Shown in pieces: positions 1 through 8,612 of a stretch of 64,000 nt of DNA (position 1 is its first letter; each line of letters starts with the position of its first letter). Under the pieces are notes generated by a model. The model made no database searches. It saw only the letters and a program-made list of their open reading frames with translations, and had not been told where the DNA came from. Made by a program: the position numbers and the translations under genes. The DNA comes from Pseudomonas sp. 14P_8.1_Bac3 (GTDB lineage: Bacteria; Pseudomonadota; Gammaproteobacteria; Pseudomonadales; Pseudomonadaceae). The stretch covers positions 124,001 through 188,000 of the forward strand of contig NZ_JANLOD010000074.1 in the NCBI RefSeq assembly GCF_025466085.1. The letters are read 5' to 3'.

Positions 1-2
1 TG

Positions 3-1175
3 GAAGAAAAACTGATTTCGGCAGGCCTGGGCGGCGATTTGCAACGCTTGCTGCTGATGGACAGTGTCTCGGACTGGAGTCATCGGCCCGAGCCGGACCA
101 GCTGTTCTATTTCAGCGGCGGGCCGGGCGACTTCAAGCTGCCTAAGGATTTGCGTCATCTCGAACCGGGGTTCCATGAAGTGTTCCGCGAGCAGCTGTCG
201 TACCACGCGATGGTTGAAGTGGTCGATGGCCGGCACTATGTGTTGTTGCAGGACCAAAGCGATTTTGAAGAACGCGAGCGCGTGCTGTTCGCGGTGGTGC
301 TGGTGGGCTTCGTCCTGAGCCTGGTGTTGGCGGTGTTTCTCGGCTGGATCCTGGCGCGCAAAGTGATGGCGCCCGTGGTGCGGCTGGCCCGCCAGGTTCG
401 CCACCGCGACCAGTTGCTGGGGCTGGCGCCACCGCTGGCTCCGGACTATGCCGCCGATGAAGTGGGTGAGCTGGCCGTGGCGTTCGACGCCACCCTCGGT
501 CGTCTGCGCCAGGCCTTGACCCGGGAGCGCTTGTTCACCAGCGACGTCAGCCACGAATTGCGTACTCCGCTGATGGTGCTGGCCAGCTCCTGCGAACTGC
601 TCTTGGAAAACCCCGGCATTGACCAGCGCGGTCGGGCTCAGGTCGAGCGTATCGCCCGTGCCTGCGAAGAGATGCGCGAGCTGGTGCAGACGTTCCTCAT
701 GCTGGCCCGGGCCCAGCGTGAGGATGCTGGCGCAGGGCCGCAACAGTCGTTGGCGCAGGTCGCCGACGGCTTGCTCGGCCTGTGGCGCGAGCCGATCGAG
801 ACCAAGGGCCTGACGCTGATATTCGAGCCGGGCAACCCGGCCACTACGTGCTACAACGCAACCTTGCTACACGCGGTCATGGGTAATTTGCTGCGTAACG
901 CACTGCATTACACCGAGCGTGGTTTCATCCGTTTGACCCTGACGACCACGGGGTTCCGGGTTGAAGACAGCGGAGTGGGCATCCCTGAAGAAAAGCGCGA
1001 AGCGATGTTCGAACCCTTTGTGCGCGGTGGCGAGAAACGGGGAGAAGGCTTGGGGCTGGGCCTGTCGCTGGTGCAGCGGATCTGCGAAAACCAGGGATGG
1101 AGCGTTAGCCTGACCACCATGGAGCCCAATGGCTGCCGTTTTCAGGTCGAACTTGATTCATCGGTTGTAGGCTGA
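3..1175 (+). CDS. colS: Sensor histidine kinase ColS, 5' end cut off by the window edge
   Basis: Inner-membrane sensor kinase of the ColRS system, which responds to metals (zinc, iron) and controls envelope and LPS-related genes. The frame is open to the left edge, so the start and first transmembrane helix lie outside; the TTG at 39 is only the first start-like codon inside. Visible in order: a periplasmic part, one transmembrane helix (about 285-350), a HAMP-like linker, the H-box SDVSHELRTP (His near 550), an N-box region (880-910), the G1 box DSGVGIP and a GLGLGLSL lid motif. Identity rests on these motifs and on the neighbours: the next genes (methyltransferase, InaA/WapQ kinase) follow colRS in P. 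putida and P. aeruginosa. The histidine kinase call is certain; ColS is likely. Confidence 0.85.
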   Translation, partial: EEKLISAGLGGDLQRLLLMDSVSDWSHRPEPDQLFYFSGGPGDFKLPKDLRHLEPGFHEVFREQLSYHAMVEVVDGRHYVLLQDQSDFEERERVLFAVVLVGFVLSLVLAVFLGWILARKVMAPVVRLARQVRHRDQLLGLAPPLAPDYAADEVGELAVAFDATLGRLRQALTRERLFTSDVSHELRTPLMVLASSCELLLENPGIDQRGRAQVERIARACEEMRELVQTFLMLARAQREDAGAGPQQSLAQVADGLLGLWREPIETKGLTLIFEPGNPATTCYNATLLHAVMGNLLRNALHYTERGFIRLTLTTTGFRVEDSGVGIPEEKREAMFEPFVRGGEKRGEGLGLGLSLVQRICENQGWSVSLTTMEPNGCRFQVELDSSVVG

Positions 1176-1220
1176 TCGAATCACCCGGCAATTATGGCCC
1201 TCCGCCAGCACTGTAGCGTT

Positions 1221-1250
1221 GTAAAACCTTGAAATAGTTCAGGGTTTTAC
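1221..1250. promoter_or_regulatory. Inverted repeat after colS
   Basis: A 12-bp arm (GTAAAACCTTGA) and its near-perfect complement (TCAGGGTTTTAC, one mismatch) are separated by 6 bases. It lies 45 bp after the colS stop and immediately before the ColR-like box. It may be a weak terminator for colRS or an operator; there is no clean T-tract directly behind it. Confidence 0.45.
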
Positions 1251-1266
1251 ACGACGATTTTTTCAC
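1251..1266 (+). promoter_or_regulatory. Putative ColR-binding box
   Basis: The 16-mer ACGACGATTTTTTCAC fits the ColR consensus as I recall it (YYNASNNYTTTTTCAC) at 15 of 16 positions. It lies about 70 bp upstream of the methyltransferase start, so ColR would regulate the operon next to its own genes. The match is seen in the sequence; the consensus is from memory. Confidence 0.6.
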
Positions 1267-1337
1267 AAAGGCATGACCTGACGCTGACATGGCGCTACCT
1301 AAGGTGGTTGCCATCAGCAGTTACAGGAGTCTTTGTG

Positions 1338-2006
1338 ATGACCAATCCGATCAAGCTCGATTTTTCCGAAAAGTACGACGACCAACACGCGCAGAAATAC
1401 CTGCGCAAACATCAGGACGGTGTAGGGCGCCGGTTGTCTCACTGGCGTGACGAGCAATTGGCGCGCAAAGCCCTGACTCTGGCCGGCGAGCCTGGCCTGG
1501 TCCTGGATCTGCCCTGTGGTGCCGGGCGTTTCTGGCCATTGCTGGCGGAAAAACCCAACCGCGTGATCATCGGCGCCGACAATTCCGAGTCGATGGTCAA
1601 GATCGCCATGCAGGCGCAACCGGCCGACGTGGTGAAACGGGTACAACCCTTGCACACTTCTGCATTCGACATTGCCTTGCCTGATAACGCCGTCGACAGC
1701 ATTTTTTGCATGCGCTTGATGCACCACATTGGTGAAGCCGAGCATCGACTGGCCATTCTGCGTGAATTTGAGCGTGTCAGCCGCGACAGCGTGATCCTGT
1801 CGCTGTGGGTGGACGGCAATTTCAAGGCCTGGAAACGCAAACGCTCCGAGCAAAAGCGTGAGCAGGAAGGTTACCAAAATAGATTTGTGTTACCGGCTGC
1901 TACGGTAGAAAAAGAATTCGAGCAGGCGGGTTTCCGTATTCAGGAACAATTGGACTTCATACCGCTCTATGCCATGTGGCGGGTTTACGTATTACGCAAG
2001 AGGTAA
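1338..2006 (+). CDS. SAM-dependent methyltransferase (class I), first gene of the ColR-linked operon
   Basis: A 222-residue cytoplasmic protein with a Rossmann SAM-binding fold: motif I is LDLPCGAGRFW (residues about 56-66), then an acidic loop GADNSESM and a post-motif VDSIFCMRLMHHI. The start is ATG 1338 behind the SD ACAGGAG; GTG 1335 is an alternative. Its length equals that of orf222, described downstream of colRS in P. putida. The substrate is unknown. The next gene begins 4 bp after its stop, so the two are co-transcribed, and a ColR-like box lies upstream. A role in LPS or envelope modification is inferred from the partner kinase gene. Confidence 0.85.
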   Translation: MTNPIKLDFSEKYDDQHAQKYLRKHQDGVGRRLSHWRDEQLARKALTLAGEPGLVLDLPCGAGRFWPLLAEKPNRVIIGADNSESMVKIAMQAQPADVVKRVQPLHTSAFDIALPDNAVDSIFCMRLMHHIGEAEHRLAILREFERVSRDSVILSLWVDGNFKAWKRKRSEQKREQEGYQNRFVLPAATVEKEFEQAGFRIQEQLDFIPLYAMWRVYVLRKR

Positions 2007-2010
2007 CAGG

Positions 2011-2724
2011 ATGGCAGTGCAATGTGCGGCTGAAACGGAAGTGCCTTCCGGGGATCGCTTTGACTATTTCTGGAATCAGCGCGGTGAATGGGTTGAAGAA
2101 CCCAACGTCCGTCGCGGTGGTGAAAGTGGCGTGCAACGGGTCAAGGGCAAGGATGGGCAACTGTTCTACGCCAAGCGTCAGACCGGGCACGTCTACCGCA
2201 GTTGGCTGCACCCGTTCGGTCGGCCGACGGTATTGCGCGAGCAGGATGCACTCATTGGCTTGAAGCGCATTGGCGTTCGTGTTCCGGAAATCGTGTTCTG
2301 CGGTGCGCAGCGTGATCCGGTCCATTCGTGGCGTGCACTGCTGGTGACCAAGTCTCTGGACGGTTTCGAGGAAATTCAGCACTGGTACGCGGGCGGCGGT
2401 CGCGAGCGTTACGGCGAGGTGGTGCATGATCGCGTCCTGAAGGACCTGGCGGATAACCTGGCGCGCATGCACAAAGGCCGCTGGCAGCACAGCTGCATCT
2501 ACATCAAGCATGTTTTCGTCCGGGTCACCGGGGAGGGCGATGCGGCCCAGGTTGAGGTGGCCCTGATCGATCTGGAGAAATGCCGTCAGCGTTTGACCGC
2601 TTATCGCGCCGCCTCCCATGACATGAAGCAATTGCGCCGCCATTCGTCGTTCAGTACGGCGGACTGGAAAAAACTCGTCTACTTTTATGAGACAGCGTTT
2701 GGCAGCGCTATCAAGGGTTTATAG
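2011..2724 (+). CDS. inaA: InaA/WapQ-type lipopolysaccharide kinase
   Basis: A 237-residue member of the Kdo/WaaP-like sugar kinase family, expected to phosphorylate LPS core sugars at the cytoplasmic face of the inner membrane. The kinase-like lobe shows the catalytic loop region LADNLARMHKGRWQHS and the Mg-binding LIDLEK (residues about 184-189). ATG 2011 is preferred to an upstream start inside the methyltransferase gene because an AGGTAACAGG SD lies just before it. The order colRS - methyltransferase - this gene matches P. putida (wapQ) and P. aeruginosa (inaA). The family is well supported; the exact sugar is unknown. Confidence 0.85.
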   Translation: MAVQCAAETEVPSGDRFDYFWNQRGEWVEEPNVRRGGESGVQRVKGKDGQLFYAKRQTGHVYRSWLHPFGRPTVLREQDALIGLKRIGVRVPEIVFCGAQRDPVHSWRALLVTKSLDGFEEIQHWYAGGGRERYGEVVHDRVLKDLADNLARMHKGRWQHSCIYIKHVFVRVTGEGDAAQVEVALIDLEKCRQRLTAYRAASHDMKQLRRHSSFSTADWKKLVYFYETAFGSAIKGL

Positions 2725-2726
2725 CG

Positions 2727-2954
2727 ATGAAACTCGAAATTGCGCGAGGTTTGTTTTTGGTAGGAGCCTTGGCAGTTGCTTCGCTGGCGGTGGCGGCATG
2801 GGAGCAGCCCCGCACGCAAGTCCTCAGCTCGGTGAGCGGGGACGCGCGTTGTCCGATGCCTCGGGTTGCCAAGGCATCCGTAGCAACCCAACCCGATCAT
2901 GATTTATTGCTGTTCATGTTCGGACTTTCTCAAGGACTGAGGCCGCAGAGTTGA
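2727..2954 (+). CDS. Small exported protein, last gene of the ColR-linked operon
   Basis: A 75-residue protein whose N-terminus looks like a signal peptide or membrane anchor: MKLEIAR, then a hydrophobic stretch (FLVGALAVASLAVAAW) ending near residue 25. The rest is short, polar, with one cysteine and no recognised domain. It starts 2 bp after the inaA stop and ends just before a strong bidirectional terminator, so it is the third gene of this operon. A hypothetical gene sits at the same place in other pseudomonads. Function unknown; an envelope role is inferred from context only. Confidence 0.65.
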   Translation: MKLEIARGLFLVGALAVASLAVAAWEQPRTQVLSSVSGDARCPMPRVAKASVATQPDHDLLLFMFGLSQGLRPQS

Positions 2955-2963
2955 CCAGATTGA

Positions 2964-3009
2964 AGCCCAAATAAAAGGCCTCGCTCATGCGAGGCCTTTT
3001 ATTTGGGCT
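2964..3009. terminator. Bidirectional terminator between the ColR-linked operon and mexVW
   Basis: A perfect 21-bp stem with loop TCAT. GGCCTCGC pairs with GCGAGGCC, flanked on both sides by A/T tracts (ATAAAA and TTTTAT). It sits between convergent genes and can serve both strands. Confidence 0.9.
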
Positions 3010-3066
3010 GGGAAGATCAGCGAGCAGGCTCCGCAGGGTGTCAGGCTGCCAACGTCATCGTTGACC

Positions 3067-3097
3067 ACCCTCGCGAGCGTGCCCGCTCCTACAGGGG
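3067..3097 (-). repeat. Single REP sequence overlapping the mexW stop codon
   Basis: Contains CGCGAGCGTGCCCGCTCCTACAG, here split as CGCGAGCGTGCC and CGCTCCTACAG, the same unit that forms the REP pairs elsewhere in the window. The last codons and the TAG stop of mexW (3089-3091) lie inside it. Confidence 0.75.
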
Positions 3098-6000
3098 CTG
3101 GCGTTTGTCGGGTTTGGCCAGCAACGTGTACACGCACGGCAACACGAACAACGTAAACAACGTGCCGATCGACATCCCCGTGGCGATCACCGTACCGATG
3201 TCGAACCGGCTGACGGCCCCCGCGCCCGTGGCGATGATCAGCGGCACCATGCCGAACACCATCGCGGCGGTGGTCATCAACACCGGACGCAGGCGAATGG
3301 CCGCGGCTTCTTCGACCGCTTCACGCGGCGTCAGGCCCTTGTCCTTGCGCAGTTGGTTGGCGAACTCGACGATCAGGATCCCGTGCTTGCTGATCAGTCC
3401 GATCAGCGTCACCAATCCCACCTGGGTGTAAATATTCATGCTCGACCAGCCGAGGAACAGCGGAATCAATGCGCCGCAGATCGACAGCGGCACGGTCACC
3501 AGAATCACCAGCGGATCGCGGAAGCTTTCGAACTGGGCGGCCAACACCAGGAAAATGATCGCCAGCGCCAGGGCAAACGTCACCCACAACGCACTGCCTT
3601 CCTGCACGTACTGTCGCGAGGCCCCGGCGTAGTCGACGGCGAACCCCGCCGGCGCTTCTTCCCGGGCAATCTGCCGCACGGCTGCCAGGGCCTCACCCAT
3701 GCTCACCAGCGGAACCCCTGACAGGATCGCCGAGTTGAGCTGCTGGAACTGGTTCAACTGCCGGGGACGCGCGCGGTCAGTGACGGTAATCAGGGTCGAC
3801 AGGGCCAGCAGCTCGCCCTTGGTGTTTTTCACGTAATAGTTGTTCAGCCAGTCAGGGTTGTCCCGGAAGGGCCGTTCGACCTGCGCGATAACCTTATAGC
3901 TGCGGCCTTCAATGGTGAAGCGGTTGATTTCCGCTTCGCCCAGCAACGTCGCCAGCGTTCCGCCGAGGTCCTGCATCGACACGCCCATCTGCGCCGCCTT
4001 GGCGCGATCGATATCCACCACGACTTCAGGCTTGTCGAACGCCAGGTCGACGTCGACGAAGGCAAACTTGCCGGACTCCATCGCGCGTTTTTTCACCCGG
4101 TCCATCACCTGTAACAACGACTCGTAATCGTTGGCGGTGTTGACCACGAATTGAAACGGCAGCCCCTCGCCGGTCCCCGGCAGGGACGGCAGGTTGAAGC
4201 CGAAAATCTGCAAGCCAGGAATAGTCCCCAGCTTGGCCTGGACCTCGGGCAGGATCGCCATCTGCGTGCGGTTGCGTTCGTTCCACGGCTTCAGCAGGAA
4301 GCCGCCAACGCCGGATTGCACGCCGTTGAAACCATTGATCTGGAACGAAGAGTAGTACTCGGGGAACGCCTTGAAGATCTCGATGAACTCGTCGGTGTAA
4401 GTGCTCAGGTAATCCAGGTTGGTCGGCTGCGGGGCGTTGGCCAGCATGAAAATGATCCCCTGGTCTTCGTCAGGCGCCAGTTCCGATTTGGTGAACGTCA
4501 GCAGCGCCGGAATCAGGCACAACACGATCGCCGCGAACACCAGCACCACCGGGCGCGTATTGAGTGTGCCGTGCAGCATGCGTTGGTAGCGGCGCTTGAG
4601 GCCCTCGAAAATCATATCGAGGCGATGGGCGAGGCCGCTGGGGTTTTCCTCGTGGCGCAGCAGCAAGGCGCACATCATCGGCGACAGGGTCAGGGCGACG
4701 ATGCCGGAAATCACCACCGCGCCGGCCAGGGTCAGGGCAAACTCCTTGAACAGCGCGCCGGTGAGGCCGGTCAGGAAGCCGATTGGCGCATAGACCGCCG
4801 CCAGGGTAATGGTCATCGACACCACCGGCATGGCGATTTCCCGGGCGCCCTCGATGGCGGCGTCCAGCGGCGTCTTGCCTTCCTCGATATGCCGGTGGAT
4901 GTTTTCCACCACGACGATGGCGTCGTCCACCACCAGGCCGATAGCCAACACCATGGCCAGCAGGGTCAGCAGGTTGATCGAGTAGCCCATCATCTGCATG
5001 AAGAACATCACGCCGATCATCGACAGCGGAATGGTCACCACCGGGATCACCACCGAACGCAGCGCGCCGAGGAACAGGAACACCACCACGATCACGATCA
5101 GCACCGCTTCAAACAGGGTTTTCACCACCTCGTCGATCGAGGCCTGGATGAACAGCGTGGCGTCGTAGGCGATTTCGCCCTTGAGGTTCGGCGGTAGCTG
5201 GGCCTCCAGGTCCGGCATGATCTTGCGCACTTCCTTGATCACGTCCAGCGGGTTGGCGCCGGGGGTGGCCTTGATGCCGATGTACACCGAGGGCGTGCCA
5301 CCGAAGGAACTGATGGAGTCGTAGTTTTCCGCGCCCATTTCCACCCGTGCGACATCGCCGAGCAGCACGCGGCTGTCACCGTCGACCTTGAGCGGGATCG
5401 CGGCGAAGGCTTCTGCGGACTTCAGCTCGGTGTTGGCGTTGATACTGGTGACCACGTACTCGCCTTTCACTTCGCCAGCGGCGGAGAGGAAGTTGTACTG
5501 GCGCACCGCGTTGGTCACGTCGCTGGCGCTCAGGCCAAAACCGGCGAGCTTCACCGGGTCCAGCCACAGGCGCATGGCAAATACCTGGTTGCCGAGAATC
5601 TCGGCTTCGGCCATGCCCGGCAGCGTCGCCAGTTTCGGCTGGATGACCCGCGACAGATAGTCGGTGATCTGCGGGTTGCTCAGTTCCTTGCTGAAAAAAC
5701 TGATGTACATCAGCGCCGAGGCGTCGGCGGCCTCTTTGCTCAGCACCGGGTCTTCGGCGTCCTGGGGCAGCTGGTTTTTCACCTCGTTGGCCTTGGCCAG
5801 CAACTCGGTGAACAAACGGTCGCTGTTGGAGCCGATGCGCGCGTAGATCGAGATGATCGAGAAGTTCTGCCGACTGACCGAGGTCATGTAGTCGATGCCC
5901 TCGGCACTCGCCAGGCTCTGTTGCATCGGCTGGGTGATGTAGCCCTGGATGGTCTCGGCGTTGGCGCCGGGGTACGCGGTGGTCACCGTGATCAGGGCAT

Positions 6001-6124
6001 TTTCCATTTGCGGATACTGGCGCAGCGGCAGCTTGCTCCAGGCCTGGAAGCCCAGCAGCACAATCAACAGGCTGACCACGGAGGCGAGCACCGGGCGGCG
6101 GATGAACGGATCGGTAAAAGCCAT
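3089..6124 (-). CDS. mexW: RND multidrug efflux pump inner-membrane transporter MexW
   Basis: A 1011-residue HAE1-family proton/drug antiporter. It has the expected 12-helix plan with two large periplasmic loops after TM1 and TM7. The proton-relay acidic pair is Asp400-Asp401 in TM4 (GLVVDDAIVVVEN), and the TM10 lysine is in ISKHGILIVEFA. It is expected to take up substrates from the periplasm or outer leaflet and pass them to an outer-membrane channel. It follows mexV by 13 bp, and the pair sits beside the DUF1513/imelysin cluster as PA4374-PA4375 do in P. aeruginosa, which supports MexW. No outer-membrane factor gene is adjacent; MexVW uses OprM in P. aeruginosa. The stop codon lies in a REP sequence. 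Confidence 0.88.
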   Translation of the reverse strand: MAFTDPFIRRPVLASVVSLLIVLLGFQAWSKLPLRQYPQMENALITVTTAYPGANAETIQGYITQPMQQSLASAEGIDYMTSVSRQNFSIISIYARIGSNSDRLFTELLAKANEVKNQLPQDAEDPVLSKEAADASALMYISFFSKELSNPQITDYLSRVIQPKLATLPGMAEAEILGNQVFAMRLWLDPVKLAGFGLSASDVTNAVRQYNFLSAAGEVKGEYVVTSINANTELKSAEAFAAIPLKVDGDSRVLLGDVARVEMGAENYDSISSFGGTPSVYIGIKATPGANPLDVIKEVRKIMPDLEAQLPPNLKGEIAYDATLFIQASIDEVVKTLFEAVLIVIVVVFLFLGALRSVVIPVVTIPLSMIGVMFFMQMMGYSINLLTLLAMVLAIGLVVDDAIVVVENIHRHIEEGKTPLDAAIEGAREIAMPVVSMTITLAAVYAPIGFLTGLTGALFKEFALTLAGAVVISGIVALTLSPMMCALLLRHEENPSGLAHRLDMIFEGLKRRYQRMLHGTLNTRPVVLVFAAIVLCLIPALLTFTKSELAPDEDQGIIFMLANAPQPTNLDYLSTYTDEFIEIFKAFPEYYSSFQINGFNGVQSGVGGFLLKPWNERNRTQMAILPEVQAKLGTIPGLQIFGFNLPSLPGTGEGLPFQFVVNTANDYESLLQVMDRVKKRAMESGKFAFVDVDLAFDKPEVVVDIDRAKAAQMGVSMQDLGGTLATLLGEAEINRFTIEGRSYKVIAQVERPFRDNPDWLNNYYVKNTKGELLALSTLITVTDRARPRQLNQFQQLNSAILSGVPLVSMGEALAAVRQIAREEAPAGFAVDYAGASRQYVQEGSALWVTFALALAIIFLVLAAQFESFRDPLVILVTVPLSICGALIPLFLGWSSMNIYTQVGLVTLIGLISKHGILIVEFANQLRKDKGLTPREAVEEAAAIRLRPVLMTTAAMVFGMVPLIIATGAGAVSRFDIGTVIATGMSIGTLFTLFVLPCVYTLLAKPDKRQPL

Positions 6125-6137
6125 GGGGGTTCCTTGA

Positions 6138-7286
6138 TCAGTCCACGCGAGGCGGGCTGTTCTTCTCGGCTAAAGTCTTGTCGTCGCTGATGGCAATGTG
6201 CGCGCCGTTGTCCAGTTTGATCTGGCCGGCCGTGACCACTTTTTCGCCTTTCTGCACGCCCTTGGTAATCATCACCTCCCCCTCGCGGCGTTCGCCGGTT
6301 TCGATGAAGCGGCGCTCGGCGATCAGGATCGGTTCACCCTTGTCGTCTTTCTCCACGGTGCCGTCTTCGCGTTTCTTCTGCGCGACGACGTAGAGGGAGT
6401 TGCCGTACAGCGTGTACGTGATCGCGCTTTCCGGCACGACGATGCGCGGCTGCGGGTCGGGCAACATCACCTGCAGGCTGGCGAACATGCCGGGCAACAA
6501 TTTGCCATCGGGATTGGCCAGGGTCGCGCGCACCTGGACGTTGCGGGTGCTGTTTTCGACTTTCGGGTTGATCGCACTGAGGGTGCCGGGAAAGGTTTGC
6601 GCCGGGTAAGCCGAGACAATGATCTGCACCGGCTGGCCGAGGGCGATTTTCGGCACCGATTGCTCAGGCACGAAGAAATCCACATAGAGGCTGCTGAGGT
6701 CTTGCAGGGTGGCGATCATGGTGCCGCTGGCGAGGTAGTCGCCGACGTCGACCTGACGAATGCCAATGGTGCCGCTGAAGGGCGCGAGGATGCGTTTTTT
6801 GGCGAGGGATGCCTGGAGCTGGTTGACCGTCGCCTTGTTCTTTTTCAGCACGGCCGAGAGTCGGTCGAACTCACCTTTGGAAATGGCCTGGCTGCCCACC
6901 AGCTGACTGCCACGGCTGTAATCCACCTGGGCCAGGCCTAGGTCGGCTTGCGCGGTTTCCAGCAAGGCGCTTTCCACGCCGGTGTCGAGTTGCACGATCG
7001 GCTGGCCGGCCTTGACCTTCTGTCCGGACTCGAACTGCACGGCGGTCACGGTGCCGGCGACTTCCAGGCTCAAGTCGACACCTTGCAGCGCTGTCAGCGT
7101 GCCGACCGAGGGCAGGCGTGCTTGCCACGGTTGTTCCTTGGCCGTGGCCACGGCGACGCTGATCGGCGGTTTCGGCGCAGAGAAGCCCTGGATCATCGTG
7201 TAGATGGAGAAGGCTTTGTAACCGGCCAGGACCAGCACGATCAACAGAACAACACCCAACATGATCAGCATGCGGCGACGCAGCAT
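6138..7286 (-). CDS. mexV: RND efflux periplasmic adaptor (membrane fusion protein) MexV
   Basis: A 382-residue periplasmic adaptor that bridges the RND pump and the outer-membrane channel. An N-terminal hydrophobic anchor (about residues 6-25) is followed by a split lipoyl domain (GTLTALQGVDLSLEVAGTV ... ILAPFSGTIG), a helical hairpin (residues about 95-150), a beta-barrel and a membrane-proximal domain. ATG 7286 is chosen over an upstream in-frame start because AAGGAAG lies 7-8 bp before it. It has no lipobox cysteine, so it is anchored by the helix. It is first in a two-gene operon with mexW. The family is certain; the symbol rests on synteny. Confidence 0.87.
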   Translation of the reverse strand: MLRRRMLIMLGVVLLIVLVLAGYKAFSIYTMIQGFSAPKPPISVAVATAKEQPWQARLPSVGTLTALQGVDLSLEVAGTVTAVQFESGQKVKAGQPIVQLDTGVESALLETAQADLGLAQVDYSRGSQLVGSQAISKGEFDRLSAVLKKNKATVNQLQASLAKKRILAPFSGTIGIRQVDVGDYLASGTMIATLQDLSSLYVDFFVPEQSVPKIALGQPVQIIVSAYPAQTFPGTLSAINPKVENSTRNVQVRATLANPDGKLLPGMFASLQVMLPDPQPRIVVPESAITYTLYGNSLYVVAQKKREDGTVEKDDKGEPILIAERRFIETGERREGEVMITKGVQKGEKVVTAGQIKLDNGAHIAISDDKTLAEKNSPPRVD

Positions 7287-7384
7287 ATTTCCACTTCCTT
7301 GGAGAAAATCAGGTGAGACAGTGAGGCACATTACCGCGAGTGCCAAGGGTATTCCAGCTGGCACTTTTACCAGCCGACGCCAGA

Positions 7385-7492
7385 CCCTGTAGGAGCGAGC
7401 TTGCTCGCGAAGAACGTCCAGACACCGCAGGCATCCAGGCCCCCCGCGTTATCGTTCACGACCATCGCGAGCAAGCTCGCTCCTACAGGGGG
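7385..7492. repeat. REP pair (REPIN)
   Basis: Two inverted REP arms (CCTGTAGGAGCGAGCTTGC and its complement) about 60 bp apart, lying between mexV and the DUF1513 gene. The right arm ends 8 bp from the DUF1513 stop. Confidence 0.85.
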
Positions 7493-7499
7493 CTGATGT

Positions 7500-8612
7500 T
7501 CAGATCAGGTGGAGGTGGTTGTCCCACAGCCCTGCCGGCAGCTCCAGTGGTTTTGCAACAAGTTTTGTCTGACGGCAATCGTAATACCGGCAACGACCTT
7601 GCCCGGAGGTCACGACAAACCCGTCGGCCACCGCACCGACCCCGGCGCAATCGGGCAGTGGTGCGTCGAGGCGCACTTCGCCGCTGTCCATGTCCCAGAT
7701 GAAAAAGCGGTTACCCCGGGGCGCGGTCAACGCCACCAGGCGCAAGTCACTGTGCACCGCAACGCTGGCGGTGTAATGCCCCATGGCCTGCAACTGATGC
7801 TCGGGCACCGGGAACGCCATGAACGGCTGGCCGGGACGCTTGATCGCCAACAGCTCCGACGATTCATGGGACGGGCCCATGAATTGCTGGCCGGCAACGA
7901 TGGTGCCGTCGCTGGCAATTCCCAGGTGGCGAACACTGTTCATCTGCTGTGCGAGGGTTTCCTTGCTCAGCAGCGTGCCGTCGCGTTGCATCAATACCAG
8001 GCTCGGTTCCATGGCATTGAGGTTCATCTCGACCCGGCTCTCGGCCTCGGTGCGAATGCCGCCGTTGGCCACCACCAGGGTTTCGCCATCGGGCATCCAC
8101 GACACCTGGTGCGGACCGATGCCATGGGTGGAAATCTCGCCGCTGTGCACCAGGCGCTCGCCTTCGAACTTATACACACCGAGCAATCCACGCCCCGGAT
8201 CGGACGTGTCGTTCTCGGTGGCGTACAGCCAGTCGCCGCTTTTATGGATCACCGCGTGACCGTAGAAATGCCGGTTCTTCCGAGAGACCACGGTTTGCAG
8301 CAGCGTGCCGTCGCGCAGGTCGATCAGGTAGCTTTCGGTGCCGGGACGCCGGGCGACAAACAGTGCAATCGGCAGCGTCGGGTGATTGATGATGTCGTGG
8401 CAGCGCTGGCCGACCTCGGTAGCGAACACCCGCGTGCCGTCCAGCCGATAACCGACGGCGTAATGCTTGCCGTCGCCATCGTCCCGCGCCGAGAGCAGCA
8501 GCGGGCTCTTGTCCTTTTGCTTGAACAGCGTCCAGCCGCCCAGGGTCACTGCTCCCAGCAGCAAGCTACCTAACGTCAGAGCCTGTCGTCGCAGCATGGC
8601 ACTCGCCCTCAT
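7500..8612 (-). CDS. DUF1513 beta-propeller-like periplasmic protein
   Basis: A 370-residue protein with an N-terminal signal or anchor (MLRRQALTLGSLLLGAV) and repeated strand motifs typical of WD40/YVTN-like propellers (for example HEVSW-like and VVANGGIRT segments). It is assigned to DUF1513 by overall pattern and by its place as last gene of the imelysin cluster (PA4373 in P. aeruginosa). Its ATG overlaps the stop of the imelysin-like gene (TGATG), so translation is coupled; an internal ATG at 8597 is possible. An RR pair near the start hints at Tat export but is weak. A role in periplasmic iron handling is inferred from neighbours. Confidence 0.8.
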   Translation of the reverse strand: MRASAMLRRQALTLGSLLLGAVTLGGWTLFKQKDKSPLLLSARDDGDGKHYAVGYRLDGTRVFATEVGQRCHDIINHPTLPIALFVARRPGTESYLIDLRDGTLLQTVVSRKNRHFYGHAVIHKSGDWLYATENDTSDPGRGLLGVYKFEGERLVHSGEISTHGIGPHQVSWMPDGETLVVANGGIRTEAESRVEMNLNAMEPSLVLMQRDGTLLSKETLAQQMNSVRHLGIASDGTIVAGQQFMGPSHESSELLAIKRPGQPFMAFPVPEHQLQAMGHYTASVAVHSDLRLVALTAPRGNRFFIWDMDSGEVRLDAPLPDCAGVGAVADGFVVTSGQGRCRYYDCRQTKLVAKPLELPAGLWDNHLHLI

